From: Anaeromyces robustus
Lineage: Eukaryota > Neocallimastigomycota > Neocallimastigomycetes > Neocallimastigales > Neocallimastigaceae
DNA length: 64,000 nt
Direction: 5' to 3'
Assembly: GCA_002104895.1 (NCBI GenBank)
Contig: MCFG01000119.1
Location: 97,953 to 161,952, forward strand
Below, piece by piece: positions 1 through 12,800 of the stretch. A program made the translations under genes and the position numbers. The first letter of the stretch is position 1. Each line of letters begins with the position of its first letter. The notes under the pieces were generated by a model that saw only the letters and a list, made by a program, of their open reading frames with translations, did no database searches and had not been told where the DNA came from.

Positions 1-59
1 ATTTAAAAAAAATAATTGTTATTTAAAATAATAATAATAATAATAATAAAATGAATTAT

Positions 60-640
60 ATCAGACAATTTTTAAACTATATAATATTTCAAAATATATA
101 TATAATTCCTTTTCATTTTTTAATTTTTGTTGTTTTGGTAGTCTGGTAGTTTTGATAGATGATTTAGTTGACTTGGATGTTTTGGATATTTTCTGCATTA
201 GTTGTTTTATGTAAGGTGGTCTTTATAGTTTATTTAGTTTTTTTATGGAAGGTTGTATTAGTAGTCTTAGATGTTTTAGATTTAGTTGTATATTAGTCAT
301 AGTTTTTATAATAGTTTTGGTTTTCTTTTCTTCATCACTTGATTCATTATCACTATCAATATCATCCTTTAATAGAGTTTAAGTTTCTTTTCTTGTAGTG
401 GTAGTCTTAGATTTTGGCTTTGGAATAATAGTGCTTGGAGTAGCAGTTGTGATTGTAGTTGTAGATGAAGTTTAAATAATACAAATGCCATTATCACAAT
501 TGAAAAAACCTCATCATCATCATCATATTCACATTTTCCATCAATTAATGTACTATTTTCTTCATATTTATTGCATGTATCTTAATTATCATATTAAGTG
601 CAATTACTGAGACAAGATTTATACATAATTAATTAAAATA
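60..640 (-). pseudogene. relic of a Cys-rich, Thr-rich secreted protein
   Basis: Read on the minus strand, the right part gives Cys-rich text (CNKYEENSTLIDGKCEYD), then, after a frame change, FNCDNGICII, an in-frame stop, and a Ser/Thr-rich stretch (TSSTTTITTATPSTIIPKPK) running into an acidic Ser/Asp/Glu segment. Several stops and at least one frameshift interrupt it. Cys-rich unit plus Thr linker is the layout of other secreted proteins in this window, for example the end of the LRR-CBM18 gene. No family can be named. It could also be several exons of a badly resolved gene, but the stops inside otherwise continuous coding text favour a pseudogene. Confidence 0.35.
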
Positions 641-696
641 GTAATTTTTAATTAATATATTTAAAGATTGTTAATAATAATAAACAATAAAAAAAA

Positions 697-737
<41 letters not shown>

Positions 738-1825
738 TAATTATTATTAATTTATCATATATAAATAATATAATTTATAATATATATATTGTTTATTAAT
801 ATATATTATATATATTATATATTATTTCTTTATGAATTGAAATAAATTAAAAATAATTATTTCAACTAACCTTTTAAATAATAATTATTAATTATTAATA
901 TTTAAATATTTTAAAATTTTATAGAAATATTATTGTTATTAATCTTGCCATTATTTAATAAAAACATAATTTATTTTCAATATTTGGTAATATTTTATAT
1001 TATATTAACAATATTAGAATATAATAATAAAATATATATAACATAATCAATATAAAGCACTAATGTATGATTAGTATTATGTATACTATTAAAAAACTTT
1101 AATATATGTATCATAATTTTTTATCTATCTTTTTTACCAAATCAAAAAAGCCAATATGTTACGATTTACGAAAATAATTGTTAAGTAAAAAACAAAAATT
1201 TTTAAGTAAATAATTAGTAAAATTTATATATTATACTTTGTTATATTTTGTATGAATATGTTGTAATATTAAATAATAAAATATGTTTTTAGGTTAAGGT
1301 TAGTATATAAGTGTTTAAAATATAATATGAATGATAAAAGGCTTTTTATTATATTCAAATTTTTATATAAAATATTTTTTTATTATAAGTATAGATTTAT
1401 GTCTTATAGATGATATTAAACACGTGATTAATACATGTATTTATATTATTGTTAATTTATTAATTAATATATTTATAAAATTTATAATAATTTTTTTAAA
1501 AAAAAATAGTGAAAATTCTTTTATATATATTCTATAAATATTCTATAAATATTTAAAAAAAAAATAATAAATAAAGTTTTTTTATTAAATTAAAATAAAT
1601 AATTAGTTTATCATATGCAGAAAACATTAACTAAATATTAGAGCTAGTTAAATATTAATATTAATTAAAAATGTTAGAGAAAGCTTATTAAATAATGTAT
1701 ATTTTTATTTTGTATTTAATAAATTAAATTTATATTATTTTCTAACATTACACAGATAAAAAAATTAATCCTTTTTATATCCTAATATTTTTTAAATATT
1801 GTTTTAAAAAAAAATTCTTTTGTTC

Positions 1826-1856
<31 letters not shown>

Positions 1857-2026
1857 TATTTATAATAATATTCTATTTAAAAAGATTGATTATAAACTAA
1901 AAAAAAAAAAAAAAAAAATGAAATAAAAAAAAAATTAAAATAAAAAAATAAAAATAAAATAAAAAAATAAAAAAGATATTATTATTAACTATTATTTAAT
2001 TATTTTAAATTAAAAAAATTAACAAA
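641..2026. other. AT-rich intergenic region
   Basis: Contains (AAT)n near 701-740, poly-T/poly-A runs near 1828-1920 and no convincing coding text; the short open frame at 1331-1537 is low-complexity Ile/Phe/Tyr. The last 100 bases, rich in A with few C, lead into the ATG of the dockerin gene. Confidence 0.6.
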
Positions 2027-2647
2027 ATGATATTAACATTTGTTTTAATAATTCTTTCTATAATTATTTCATCTTTAGCAAAAGGTATATTAAATTAAGA
2101 CATTTTTATTAAAAATAATATTATAAAATAAATTTAAAAATAGTATAAAATAAATTTAATAAATCAATAAATATATTATTATTAATATAAAACAATAAAT
2201 TGTTCTTAAAAAAAGATAAAAGTTTTTATTTTATATTTTTTTTAATAATAAATAGAAAAATAATAATTTTATATTAATGTTATCAAAAAATATTTATTTA
2301 TAATTCTTTTTAATTTTATAAATCAAATTATATTTTTTTTTCCAGACACTTGTTGGGGGGAAAAATTAGGATACCCTTGTTGTCCACCAACAAATTGTAG
2401 AATTTTTTATGTTAATGATGATGGTGACTGGGGATTTCATAATTATAAATGGTGTGCCATTGATAAAAAAATATGTGACTCATCAAAATCAACAGAAACA
2501 ACAGATTGTTGGGCAAAAAAATTTGGTTATGAATGCTGTCCACCTGGAGTTTGTGAAGTTTCTCAAAAAGATGAAAATGGTTCATGGGGTGCATATGATG
2601 GAGAATGGTGTGGAATTATACCATCTTATTGTCATAAGCAAGATTAA
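2027..2647 (+). CDS. secreted double-dockerin (CBM10-type) protein
   Basis: Two exons, 2027-2084 and 2346-2647, joined across a GTATAT...CCAG intron, give 119 residues. Residues 1-18 are a hydrophobic signal peptide (MILTFVLIILSIIISSLA). The rest is two fungal dockerin domains of about 45 residues. The first starts CWGEKLGYPCCPPTNC and ends GDWGFHNYKWCAI; the second starts CWAKKFGYECCPPGVC and ends GSWGAYDGEWCGI. The CW...GY.CC...W...WC pattern is the CBM10/fungal dockerin signature of anaerobic fungi, which docks secreted enzymes onto the cellulosome scaffold. There is no catalytic domain: the protein is essentially only two dockerins. It may be an adaptor, a decoy, or a remnant of an enzyme that lost its catalytic part. 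The signal-peptide intron, open frame and full Cys set argue for a working gene. Confidence 0.88.
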
Positions 2648-3977
2648 ATAAAAAACAAATGAAACAGAAATATATAATAAAAACAAATGAAACAGAAATA
2701 TTTAATAAAAAATTTTAATTCTTTTTAGTTCTTTATTTTTCTCAATCTTTTTTTTTTTCCTAATTTGATACGAATATATATACTTTTAAATGATTTTTAT
2801 ATTAACTATTAATAATGTAAATATTACTTAAAAGTATACATTACATATAAATTAAATGAATAATATAGATATTATTAAAATATACATTAATATACCAATA
2901 TTATCATTCATATATATATTTTTAAATTTATATTTAAAATTTAAATGTTATTATATATATGAATAAAATATATAAAAATATATTAATTAAGTTAAAGAAT
3001 TAATAATGTTTTTTAAAAATAATACAAAATTTAGAAATAATACCATTGATTAGTGTTTTAAAATAAGATTATTTTAATATATATATATATATATATATAT
3101 TAGAATAAATATAAAAAAAATTACATTAATTGATTTAAACAATCATTGAAATAATAAAAATAAGAATTTTAAATAATAAATATAATATAAAATATATCAG
3201 TATAAAAATTAACTTAAAAAATAGATTAAATAATTAATAAAATAAAATATAATAAAAAAAAAAAATAAAGAATATAGATGAATGTAAAACAAAACAAAAA
3301 AAAAAAAAAAAAAAGAAAATTGAAATATGAAAAATCATTTTAATAATTAAATGTTTAAGTTAATATATATATATATATATTTTTTTTTTTTTAAATTATT
3401 TTTAATATTAACGAGGAGGTTTGATTAGTTTGATTAGTTTTATATTTACTATGTTATTATATGTAGTTTAATGTTTGAAGAGTTTTCTTTTTGCATTTAT
3501 AGATTTATAATTTTTGGTTTAATTATTGAAAAAAGGTTAATTTCCTTTTTTATTATGAAATCTAGTTCAAATTAATATATAAAAAAATTGAATAAATTTT
3601 ATTTTATTTTATTTTTTTTAAAAAAAGAAAAGTTTAAAATTTCATCTAAAAATTATAAAAATTTTATAAATATATTAAAATTGGCATATCCAAATAGTAT
3701 TTAAGGTTTTTTGATTCAGTTAATATTAATAATTAATAAATGTTGTTAAAAATTTTTAATTTTTATATTAATTATTGATATTAACATCATTTATTAAGAT
3801 ATTTAGAGTTAAAAATTTTTAATTTTTTTTATTAAGATATTTAGATTATATATATATATTTCAATATAAATAGTTATGGTTTAAGCAATATCAACAACAA
3901 AAATAAAAACAACAATAATAATACTATTATTTATTATTTATAAAATTAATAATATATATATATAAAGAAAATTAAAA
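2648..3977. other. AT-rich intergenic region with short repeats
   Basis: Just after the dockerin stop is an imperfect direct repeat built on ACAAATGAAACAGAAATAT (about 2651-2705). (AT)n runs lie near 3080-3100 and 3364-3380. Around 3720-3800, TTAATATTAATAATTA faces its near reverse complement, so a hairpin is possible. A T/G-richer patch at 3410-3560 has no readable frame on either strand. No gene is supported. Confidence 0.55.
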
Positions 3978-4798
3978 ATGTCAAATGATGGTATGATGTA
4001 TTAATTTAATATTATGAAATTATGATAGTATAGTATTAATAATAACACTAATTATATACATTATGAATTTAGAATATATAAATCGATTAAAAAATCTTAT
4101 AAAGGATAATAATGAGGAGATACTTGATGAGGGTTTTTATGAATGGAAAATTTATAATTGGAGTGATTTAAAAATATTTGAAGCTAGTCCAACATTTGAT
4201 ATGGGCGGTTATACGTGGTATAGTTCTATTTTTTTTTCTTTTTTCGATCAGTAGCAATTATTAACTATTATTTGAGAGTAAAATAACAGCTTATATTAAT
4301 TATAATATTTATAAATAAAAAAATTTATATTATTAAATAACGCACAATTTATAGGAAGATAGCATTATTACTAAATGGATATAGTGATGGATATGAAAAT
4401 TATGTATCAATTTATTTAGGAAATCATGATGTTGAAAAAGATGATTCTCTTAATGTTTATGCTGACTTTGTTTTTTCTATAAATAATTACAAAGATTATT
4501 CATGTTGTAAAATTGAAAGTAAATTTATCTTATTACATATTTATTTATATTTAATATTATAAATTATCTTTATATATACAGATATACAGACATATATATT
4601 TATTTATAATTATTTCTATTTTGAATTTTTATAGATACTACTAAAATTGAATGCTTTAATCAAAATAATAATGAACATCATTTTCCTAAATTTATTAAAC
4701 AAAAGGATTTATTTGTTAAAAATAAAAAATCAAATAAATCAATTGTTGAAGATAATAAAGCCATAATTAATGTTTATCTACGTATATATAAAATGTAG
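3978..4798 (+). CDS. small MATH-domain protein
   Basis: Four exons (3978-3990, 4073-4217, 4355-4518, 4635-4798) join in frame to 161 residues. After a short N-terminus (MSNDEYINRLKNLI) the protein is a single MATH (TRAF-like) fold. FYEWKIYNWSDLK is the first strand, FDMGGYTWKIALLLNGYSDG the conserved glycine/tryptophan turn with the following strand, then ENYVSIYLGNHD, and INVYLRIYKM closes the domain. MATH domains bind peptides; in USP7 and TRAF-like proteins they choose substrates, and anaerobic fungi are known for many small MATH proteins. No protease, BTB or RING partner domain is present, and no signal peptide is visible, so an intracellular adaptor role is inferred. The 13-base first exon is the least certain part; an in-frame ATG at 4063 could serve instead if the first intron is not spliced. 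Confidence 0.8.
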
Positions 4799-5794
4799 AA
4801 AATTAAATAATTTATATATTATATCTTTTTTAGATAATAAAAATAAATATATATGATATATTTTTATTTTTATTATTATATCTTTATCGAATAATTTATA
4901 AAAAGGATATTTTATTGTCAATGATTAAATGATAAAAAGAATTTAATTATTTGTATTAATAATAACAACTAATTTATCTTAATTATTATTAAGTATTTTC
5001 TATAATATAATTATATCATATAAAAAATTCATAATTAATATTACATATTAATATATATATTATATTTTAGGAAATTATTTTTGTTTTTATATTTTTAAAA
5101 AAATGAAAATAATTTACAAATTTTTTAAAAAACCTTTTAAATTAAAGTTATATTTAATTGATAATATTTAAAAAAAAATCTTTATGATATATAACACAAA
5201 TACATACTACATACACTATATATATAAAAATTAAAATAAATAATAAAAATAATAAACAATTTTTAAAAGAATAAGTATATTTAAATGTTTTACGATTTCT
5301 TTTTTAGTTTTATTTATATTTTAAAATTATGATTAATAGGTTATTATATATAGTATTAGTTAATTTATATAGTATTAATATTAATTAATTTTTTTTTTAT
5401 TTTTGGTATTTGTTTGTTGTCAATACGCTTTTTGTTATTTGTTTGTCGTTTATACGCTTAATATTTTTTTTTTGTTTTGTTAATTTGTTAACATATTATT
5501 TTCTTGTTTTTATAATATTTATAATTATATATAATATTATTTTTATTTTATTATTTTTTAAGTCAATAATAAAATAATTAAAAAATATATATTAAATACT
5601 TTTTTCTTTTACATAGAAATAAAAGTATTTTTTTTTTTTTTTATAATAGATTTAAAATTATTTATTTGATATACTATTTATATTTTAGTTTTTTAATTAA
5701 ATAAAATAAAAATATGATAAAGTAAAGAATATTATATATATATAAAATATAATATAAAAAAATATATAAAAAAAATATATATTTTGAAGAAAAA
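4799..5794. other. intergenic region between convergent genes
   Basis: Separates the MATH gene (+) from the membrane protein gene (-), so it holds both 3' ends. The only structure seen is an imperfect direct repeat of about 29 bases at roughly 5403-5460, built around GTTATTTGTTTGTCGT...TACGCTT. No gene is visible; the 5674-5865 frame is Lys/Ile/Tyr low complexity overlapping the neighbouring gene's end. Confidence 0.55.
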
Positions 5795-6676
5795 TTATGC
5801 CATTTCTTTATATTTGCTTTGATCTTTTTCTTGTTTTTTAGATTTAGCAAATTTATATATAGCAAAGATTATAAATAAAATAAAGATAACTATCACAATT
5901 AAACCCATATATATTGGATTAGTTTCGTCAACATCACAAGTACTTTTTTTACAAAAATGTGAAAAACATTCTTCATTAGTATTACATGTCATTTGATTAT
6001 TTTTTGCGCAAAATATATTTTCAATATTATCAACATTATTTGCACATCGATATATTGTTTTATTTCTAATACAGGTACCATATTCACATTTTCCAGAATA
6101 ACAATCAGTATTTTCAGTACATCTTTCTGTATAACAATAAGCAAAAAGTTTTGTAAACATATTTTTACCAATATTATTAATATCACAAGTTTTTAAAATT
6201 GGTCTGTATGACTTATCTTCAAAACTATCAACTACATCTTCAATATCAGGATTCCACATAGTAGTATTTAATGATAAGCATGGTTCATTATCAGCTTCTG
6301 GGCATAAAAAATCAAATATACAAGAATTTAAATGGGTATCACAATAAGAATTGAAAGGACAATCATTATCATTTGTACATGTTACTCTAATTTATTATTA
6401 TTAATAAATTAATAAATAAATTAAATTATATTTAATAATAATAATAATAAAATATTATTAATAATATATTTTTTTTATAATTTAATATTTTAATGAATTA
6501 TACGAATACATTATTTTTAATTTTTATATATATATAAATTAAAAGTATATTTACTTTTGTTTTATATTCAAAAGATTTGGTCTTGTATAATTTGATAATA
6601 TTGAAATTTCTTGACAAAATATTTTACAAATAATGAATGTAAATGTAATTAATTGGTATAATGAATTATTTCTCAT
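5795..6676 (-). CDS. Cys-rich single-pass membrane protein of unknown function
   Basis: Two exons (6555-6676 and 5795-6386), with a GTAAAT...TTAG intron, join in frame to 237 residues. Residues 1-22 form a signal peptide (MRNNSLYQLITFTFIICKIF). The outer part, about 175 residues, has paired-cysteine units of the type CTNDNDCPFNSYCD, CTENTDCYSGKCEYGTC and CNTNEECFSHFCKKSTC, resembling small EGF-like or knottin repeats. Near residues 199-219 is one strongly hydrophobic helix (MGLIVIVIFILFIIFAIY), followed by a short basic tail (KFAKSKKQEKDQSKYKEMA). This predicts a type I membrane protein with a disulfide-rich ectodomain. No domain family is recognised; a role at the cell surface is inferred from topology only. 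Confidence 0.8.
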
Positions 6677-7344
6677 TTTTATAAAAATAATTATTAAGAT
6701 AGTAATAATTGAATAATTTTATTTATTAATTTTTGCTTATTATATAATAATTGACTAAAAAATTATATATATATATATATAATTTATATTTTAAATTATT
6801 ATATTTTTATTTTATTAATTTAATTTTTAGTTTTAGTTTTAGTTTTAGTTTTATTTTATTTTTTTTTTTTTTCAAAGAAGTAAAACTTTCTAAAAACTTT
6901 GTTTCTTCTTTTATACTACAATTTTTTATTAAATTTTATTATAATTATTAAAGTTTTAACGGTTTTAAATAATTTCTTCTTTAATTATAATACTTTTTTT
7001 GGTAATTTTCAAAAATAAATCTTCTTGATTAGTAATTTATAAATTTTTTAAAATTTAAAATATAAATAAATGATTAAATAAATATAAAATAAATAAATAA
7101 ATAATTATATGTAAATGAATAATTATATTATTAAGTTAAAAAAAAAAATAATAAAAAAAGATTAATAAAATTTTTTTATTTAAAAATATATTATATTATA
7201 TATTATTAATATATTAATAATATATAATATTACAATATAAATTTTTAACTTTAATACAAAAAGAAAAAAATTTTTTTTGTGTAAAAAATAAATAAATATT
7301 AATATAATACACCCTAATTTTTTACACCACCCTAAAATTTTTTA

Positions 7345-7400
<56 letters not shown>

Positions 7401-8033
7401 ATAATTATTATTATTAATAGAATTTAATTAGTAATTCTAATTCTTCCATATTTAGAATTATATTTATTAGGAAAAAAAATACTTGATTAAAATTAATTTT
7501 GAAAATAACCATAAACATATAAAATTTTTTTAGAAATGTTATGTTATAATATAAAATATAAAAAGTTTTTATATTTTTATTATTAAATTATTATTATTAT
7601 ATTACTCCTTTTTTTAATTTTTTTTATTTTTATTTTTATTTTATATTATTTTTTCCTTTTTTATATAAAATATATATAAAAGAAAAGATCAAATTAATTA
7701 AAATGAAAAATGTAAATAAAAGTTAAAAAAAAAAAAAAAAAAGAAAAGAAAAAAAAATTCCAAAATAAAAAAAAAATATTATATTATACTATATTATATA
7801 TTCAAATATATTATATATAATATAATATTATACGGTATTATACACTTTTATTAGCTATTTAAATAGAATAAGAATTTAATAAATAAATATATAAATTATA
7901 ATAAAAAATATAAAAAAAAAAAAAGGAAAAAAAGTTAAATAGATATAATATTATATATGAAAAATGTATTATACATCATTTCTTTGCTATTTTTCTGTAT
8001 ATATATATAATTATTATATATATAAAAGATAAA
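6677..8033. other. AT-rich intergenic region
   Basis: Lies upstream of the membrane protein gene and downstream of INCENP. It holds (ATT)n at about 7348-7395, several palindromic TATATAATATTAT stretches and poly-A runs near 7725-7745 and 7912-7925. No coding text was seen. Confidence 0.55.
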
Positions 8034-11000
8034 TTATGATTCGTCATCATGTAAAATACTACTATCAGCCCAATTTTCATTGACAGTATGTCGTTTAAAA
8101 TGTGAACCTTTGAAGATTTCTATTTTTTTGATTAATAATTAGAATAAAATATTATATAAAAATAATAATTTAAGTTAATTTTTAAATTTATTTTATTTTT
8201 TTTTTATTATTAAAAAATAAAAAGTATATATTATATAATATATACCATCTAAATGACAAGGTCTATAACCACCAAAGATATCATCCGGATTTATATCTTT
8301 TTGTCTTTCTAATTCCTTTAATAAGTTTGGCGTTTTAGCCCATGTAGCAATTAAAGATGATCTTGAATCTTCTTCATCTGAATAACTATTATATAAAAAT
8401 AAAAAAAAAAAAAAAAAAAAAAATTAATATAAAAATAATTTTTTTTTTTTAACATATATATATAGATTTAAAATTATCTTTAATTTATTTTATAGGTAAT
8501 ATTAATAAATATAATAAAATTATTATATATATATAAAACTTACTCGCTAGGAATATCAGGAAATTCTCCATCTTGAAGAATAGTTCCTTTATATGGTGTT
8601 GAACTAGATCTTGATGAGGATATTGAAGTTATTGATGTTTTATTTTTCTTAGAAGATTCATCAAAGTTATTTAAACCTAAGATAATAGGTTTTGAAGGTG
8701 GAGGTTGATTGTTAAGTCCTGAAAGAATATTTCCAATAGAAACATTAGCAGAAGAAGTAGCAGACGATGATGATATAGAGATAGGATTATTATTTGAATT
8801 TGAATTTGAATTTGAATTACGATTAGAATTAGAAGATGATAAAGTAGATTTTGATTTTTCTGTTATTGTTGTTGTTGATTTAGGTTTTGGTATTGATGAT
8901 TTTTTTATATTTGAAGGCAAAATAGAAGTTAATGAAGATTTTTTAGAACCTACTTGAGATAAGTTAGATACTGACTTTTTAATAGAATTACGACTATTAC
9001 TATTTTTTTGTTTAAGTAATGCATTAGTATCAAGAACTGATGATGTATTTTTATATTTATCAAGAACAGAAGAATGTAATGAAGTTTTATAAAGATTTGA
9101 ATTATTATATAAAATATTCTTTTTTACAACTTCCTTATTTTTTAATGCTTTTTTCCTTTCATTAACTTGCTTTATTTTTTCATTTCTTTTTTTAATCAAT
9201 ACTTCCATTTCTAATTGCTTTTGTTGTGTATATTTTTCTGATTTTAATTTTCTTTCTTCTTCTTTTTGTTTCATATTTGCTATTTTTTCTTCTTCTTCTT
9301 TTTTCTTTTTTTGTAAATATAACATATGTCTTTCAGCATTCATTTTTATCTTCTGTTTCTTTTCCTTTGTTAATAATTCTTCATGTTTTTTAATTAATTT
9401 TGCTGATTCTAGAGATTTTATTTTACTTTTTGCCTTTTTTAAATTATTATTATTATTATTACTATTATTATTACTATTATTTTTGAGTTTCAAATTTTTT
9501 GGTATCAATGATGGTTGTTCCCTATTTGAAGTTAAATTTATATCATAAATACTATTATTCCAAGAATTTCTCATCATAGAAGTTGACTCTTTTTCAATAT
9601 AATTTTTTTTATGATTATTATTTTCTGTTAAATCTGATGTACTTTTCTTTAATAAATTAAATTCTTTACCTTTATTATTATTATTTATATTATCAATATT
9701 TATTGGAAATCCTTTACTTTTTAGTGCTAATGGGGAATCTGATGGACTTTGTACAGCTGTTAAGAATGACATTGTATTATCATCTTTAAAATCAATATTT
9801 AAATCATCAAAATTCGAATTAAATAGATTTACTTTACTCGTTTTTGATGGAATACTTGATGGAATTGGTTTCATGTTTAAAGTTTTATCAACCATTCTTT
9901 CACTTTTAAAATTAGTTGATTTAGATTTTGATTTGGCTGCAAAGGCTGATAATTCTGGATCCCGTTCAGGGGAATAATATAATTTAATTGATGGTGATAA
10001 AGAAACACCACTATTAGTATTAGCATTAGTATTTGTATTTGTATTAGTATTTTTCTTTTCCTTATTATCAGATGATATACTTCTGGAAAAAGCATAATGC
10101 AAACCTTTTGTTGTAGAATCCCATATTGCTTTAAATCTTTCACTTACTGATTTTTTTGAACTCTCATTTGCATTATTTAACTTTTTTTTATCTGGTGTTG
10201 TGGTTATTCTTGATTTTTTTTCATGGGAAAAGGGGGTAAATGGTGAAGTTAACACGCTAAAAGTAGAAAAATTAGTAGATTGTTTTTCAGTTTTATCATT
10301 TTTTTCCGTATTATCCTTGTTGGATATTTGAGAATCAATTTCATTCAATTTTTTATTAAAAATATCACTTACACTTTTACTCTTTACTGGGGTTAATGCA
10401 TTAGATAATTCTTCTGTTTTATCATAATCTTTTAATTCATCTAATTTCTTATTTAAATTTTCACTTATACTTTTACTTTTAATTGGGGTATTGAATGATT
10501 TAAGAATATCTCCTACTTTACTTAATTCTTTTAATTCATTCAATTCTTTATGAGAATTATTATTTTTATTTCTTATGGGACTATAAGATTTATAAAGCAT
10601 CTCAACTTCATCAATTAATGTTGATACTTTTTTTTCCTGTTTATTTAAATTTTCTATTTTATTCATTTCCAAATCATTGTCGTTATTATTTTCGTTTTCA
10701 TTATTTAAATTTGATACATCTATTATATTATTATTTAAAGATGAAGTTAAAGTATCATCTTCTAAGTTAAGTAATGGTGGTGATGATAATTTGGTAGTTT
10801 CAATATTATTTTTAACTGTAGTACTGGAATCAATGGTATCATTTATTGATAAAAGTGTGCTTTTCTTTTTACGTGCTGCATAATTACTTAGTGATCTTTT
10901 AAAATCTGTAATTACATCTGGTGAAGATGGTTCTGTTAAACGTTCAGTTTTATCATTTAATTTTTTGAATATATTCTTATTTTCAATTTTATTAATAATT

Positions 11001-11895
11001 AAATTACGATTTTCTACTTTATCTTTTAAGTCTTTCAAATTTGACAAATTTTTTGTTATATCACTTTTTAGCAAATTTTCTTTATTAAAATTATGATTTT
11101 CAATTTTTTCTTTAAAATCTTGAAAACTTGACAATGAGAGTTTTGATTTATCATTATTACTTTCATTTTTATTATCCAAAATTATTGTTTTTTCGATATC
11201 TGTAATATTCTTTGTAAAATCTAATAAAGATGGAGGTCGTTCTTCAAATATTTCATCATTTATATCATCTTTTAATTGTGAATTATTATTATCTTTAGTA
11301 TCTTCATTATGTATTAAATTATTATTTATATCAAATTTATTTGTTGATTGTGAATTAAGCGATAATGCTTTTAAATTATTTGAAATTGTTAAATCTATTG
11401 GTTCAATATTTTCCGTTATTTGCTATAATATTATTTATTATTATTTTTAATTAATAAAAAAAATAAAAAAAAATAAAGATAAAATAATAATATTAATTTA
11501 ATACTGAAAAATATTTTAATTATAAAATATGTAAAATAAAAAATAATAAAAATAATATAGAAATTGAAATAATCATAAAATTTTAAAATCTTATAATTCT
11601 ATCTTACCTTATGAATAATATTAAACTCTGTACTATTTAATAAATTATCTATTACACTATACATATGAAAATAATAATATATATACTTATTAAAAAAATT
11701 CGTTTATAATTCCTTTAATATTATTTATAAAAAGAATAAACTTACAAATGTTTACCTTTTTTGTGTATTAAGCCAATCTAATTGATTATCCACACTTTTA
11801 TTAAAATCTACTATATAACCATTTTGAATATTTTCAAATAATATAATTTTTTTGCTTAAAAAATATGGTAATTGAATTGTTTCTGTATCGTTCAT
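8034..11895 (-). CDS. inner centromere protein (INCENP/Sli15 family), Aurora kinase scaffold
   Basis: Five exons (11756-11895, 11608-11656, 8544-11422, 8246-8385, 8034-8119) join in frame to 1,097 residues. The diagnostic part is the C-terminal IN-box, about residues 1036-1086: WAKTPNLLKEL, then NPDDIFG, then LDEIFKGSHFKRHTVNENW followed by ADSS. This matches the W...P.L...L..Q....PD.IFG core and the LEEIF and Ser-Ser tail by which INCENP binds and activates Aurora B. Residues of about 725-835 are a long charged helix (KEEEEKIANMKQKEEER), as in the INCENP single-helix/coiled-coil region. The middle is low-complexity Ser/Asn/Lys, rich in SP and TP sites. The N-terminal 63 residues would hold the borealin/survivin-binding helix. 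Expected role: scaffold of the chromosomal passenger complex at centromeres and the spindle midzone. The two C-terminal exons are essential to the assignment. Confidence 0.87.
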
Positions 11896-12570
11896 TTCAT
11901 ATTATTAGTTATAAAATATATATATAATACTGAATAGTGAAATATATAATTTCATTTGTTTTATAATTAATTTAAAATTACTACTGATTATTATATAATT
12001 TTTATTATTATAAAAATATAAATATAAATTTTTGCATCAATACTTTGTATTATAATTTGTATTTTAGACAACAATATATATATTGTATATATATATAAAG
12101 ATAAAATTTGTTTTTTGTTTCTTTTTTAATTTATATATATTTTTTTATTCTTATTTTATTTTTGATTATTATATGTTTTTTTTTTTTTTTTTTTTTTTAT
12201 AATATAAAATATGAAAAGGTATCTAATTTTTTAATTTATGTTAATAATTTCTTTAATTTTAAAAATAAAATTAAAAATTATATTTTAAAATAATATTTAA
12301 ATTTATTCATGTGTAATTAAAAAATGTATAATTAAAAATTATAATTTTTGAACATATTCGGGCCAAAAAAAAAAAAATTTAAAAAATACATTATAGAATC
12401 TTTTTACTAATAATTTTTTATATAAATAATTTTTACTAATTATTTGAATTATATTTATATATAATATATAATATATTTATAAAATAAACTTTAATATTAA
12501 AAATTTAATTTTTAATTTATTAAATAATTAATTTGAATAATTTTTTTTATTTATTTAAAAATGAATAATA
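11896..12570. other. AT-rich upstream region of INCENP
   Basis: Poly-T runs (12177-12198) and ATATAT stretches; no coding text. INCENP (-) and the HECT gene (+) are divergent, so both promoters should lie in 11896-13748, but no distinct element stands out. Confidence 0.5.

Positions 12571-12800
<230 letters not shown>

Noticed and set aside
1331-1537. Small plus-strand frame
   Set aside because: Low-complexity Ile/Phe/Tyr composition typical of random AT-rich DNA; no signal or motif beyond hydrophobicity.
7310-7345. Two TTAGGGTG-like words on the minus strand, as a possible telomeric trace
   Set aside because: Only two imperfect words, far from a chromosome end and not in tandem.
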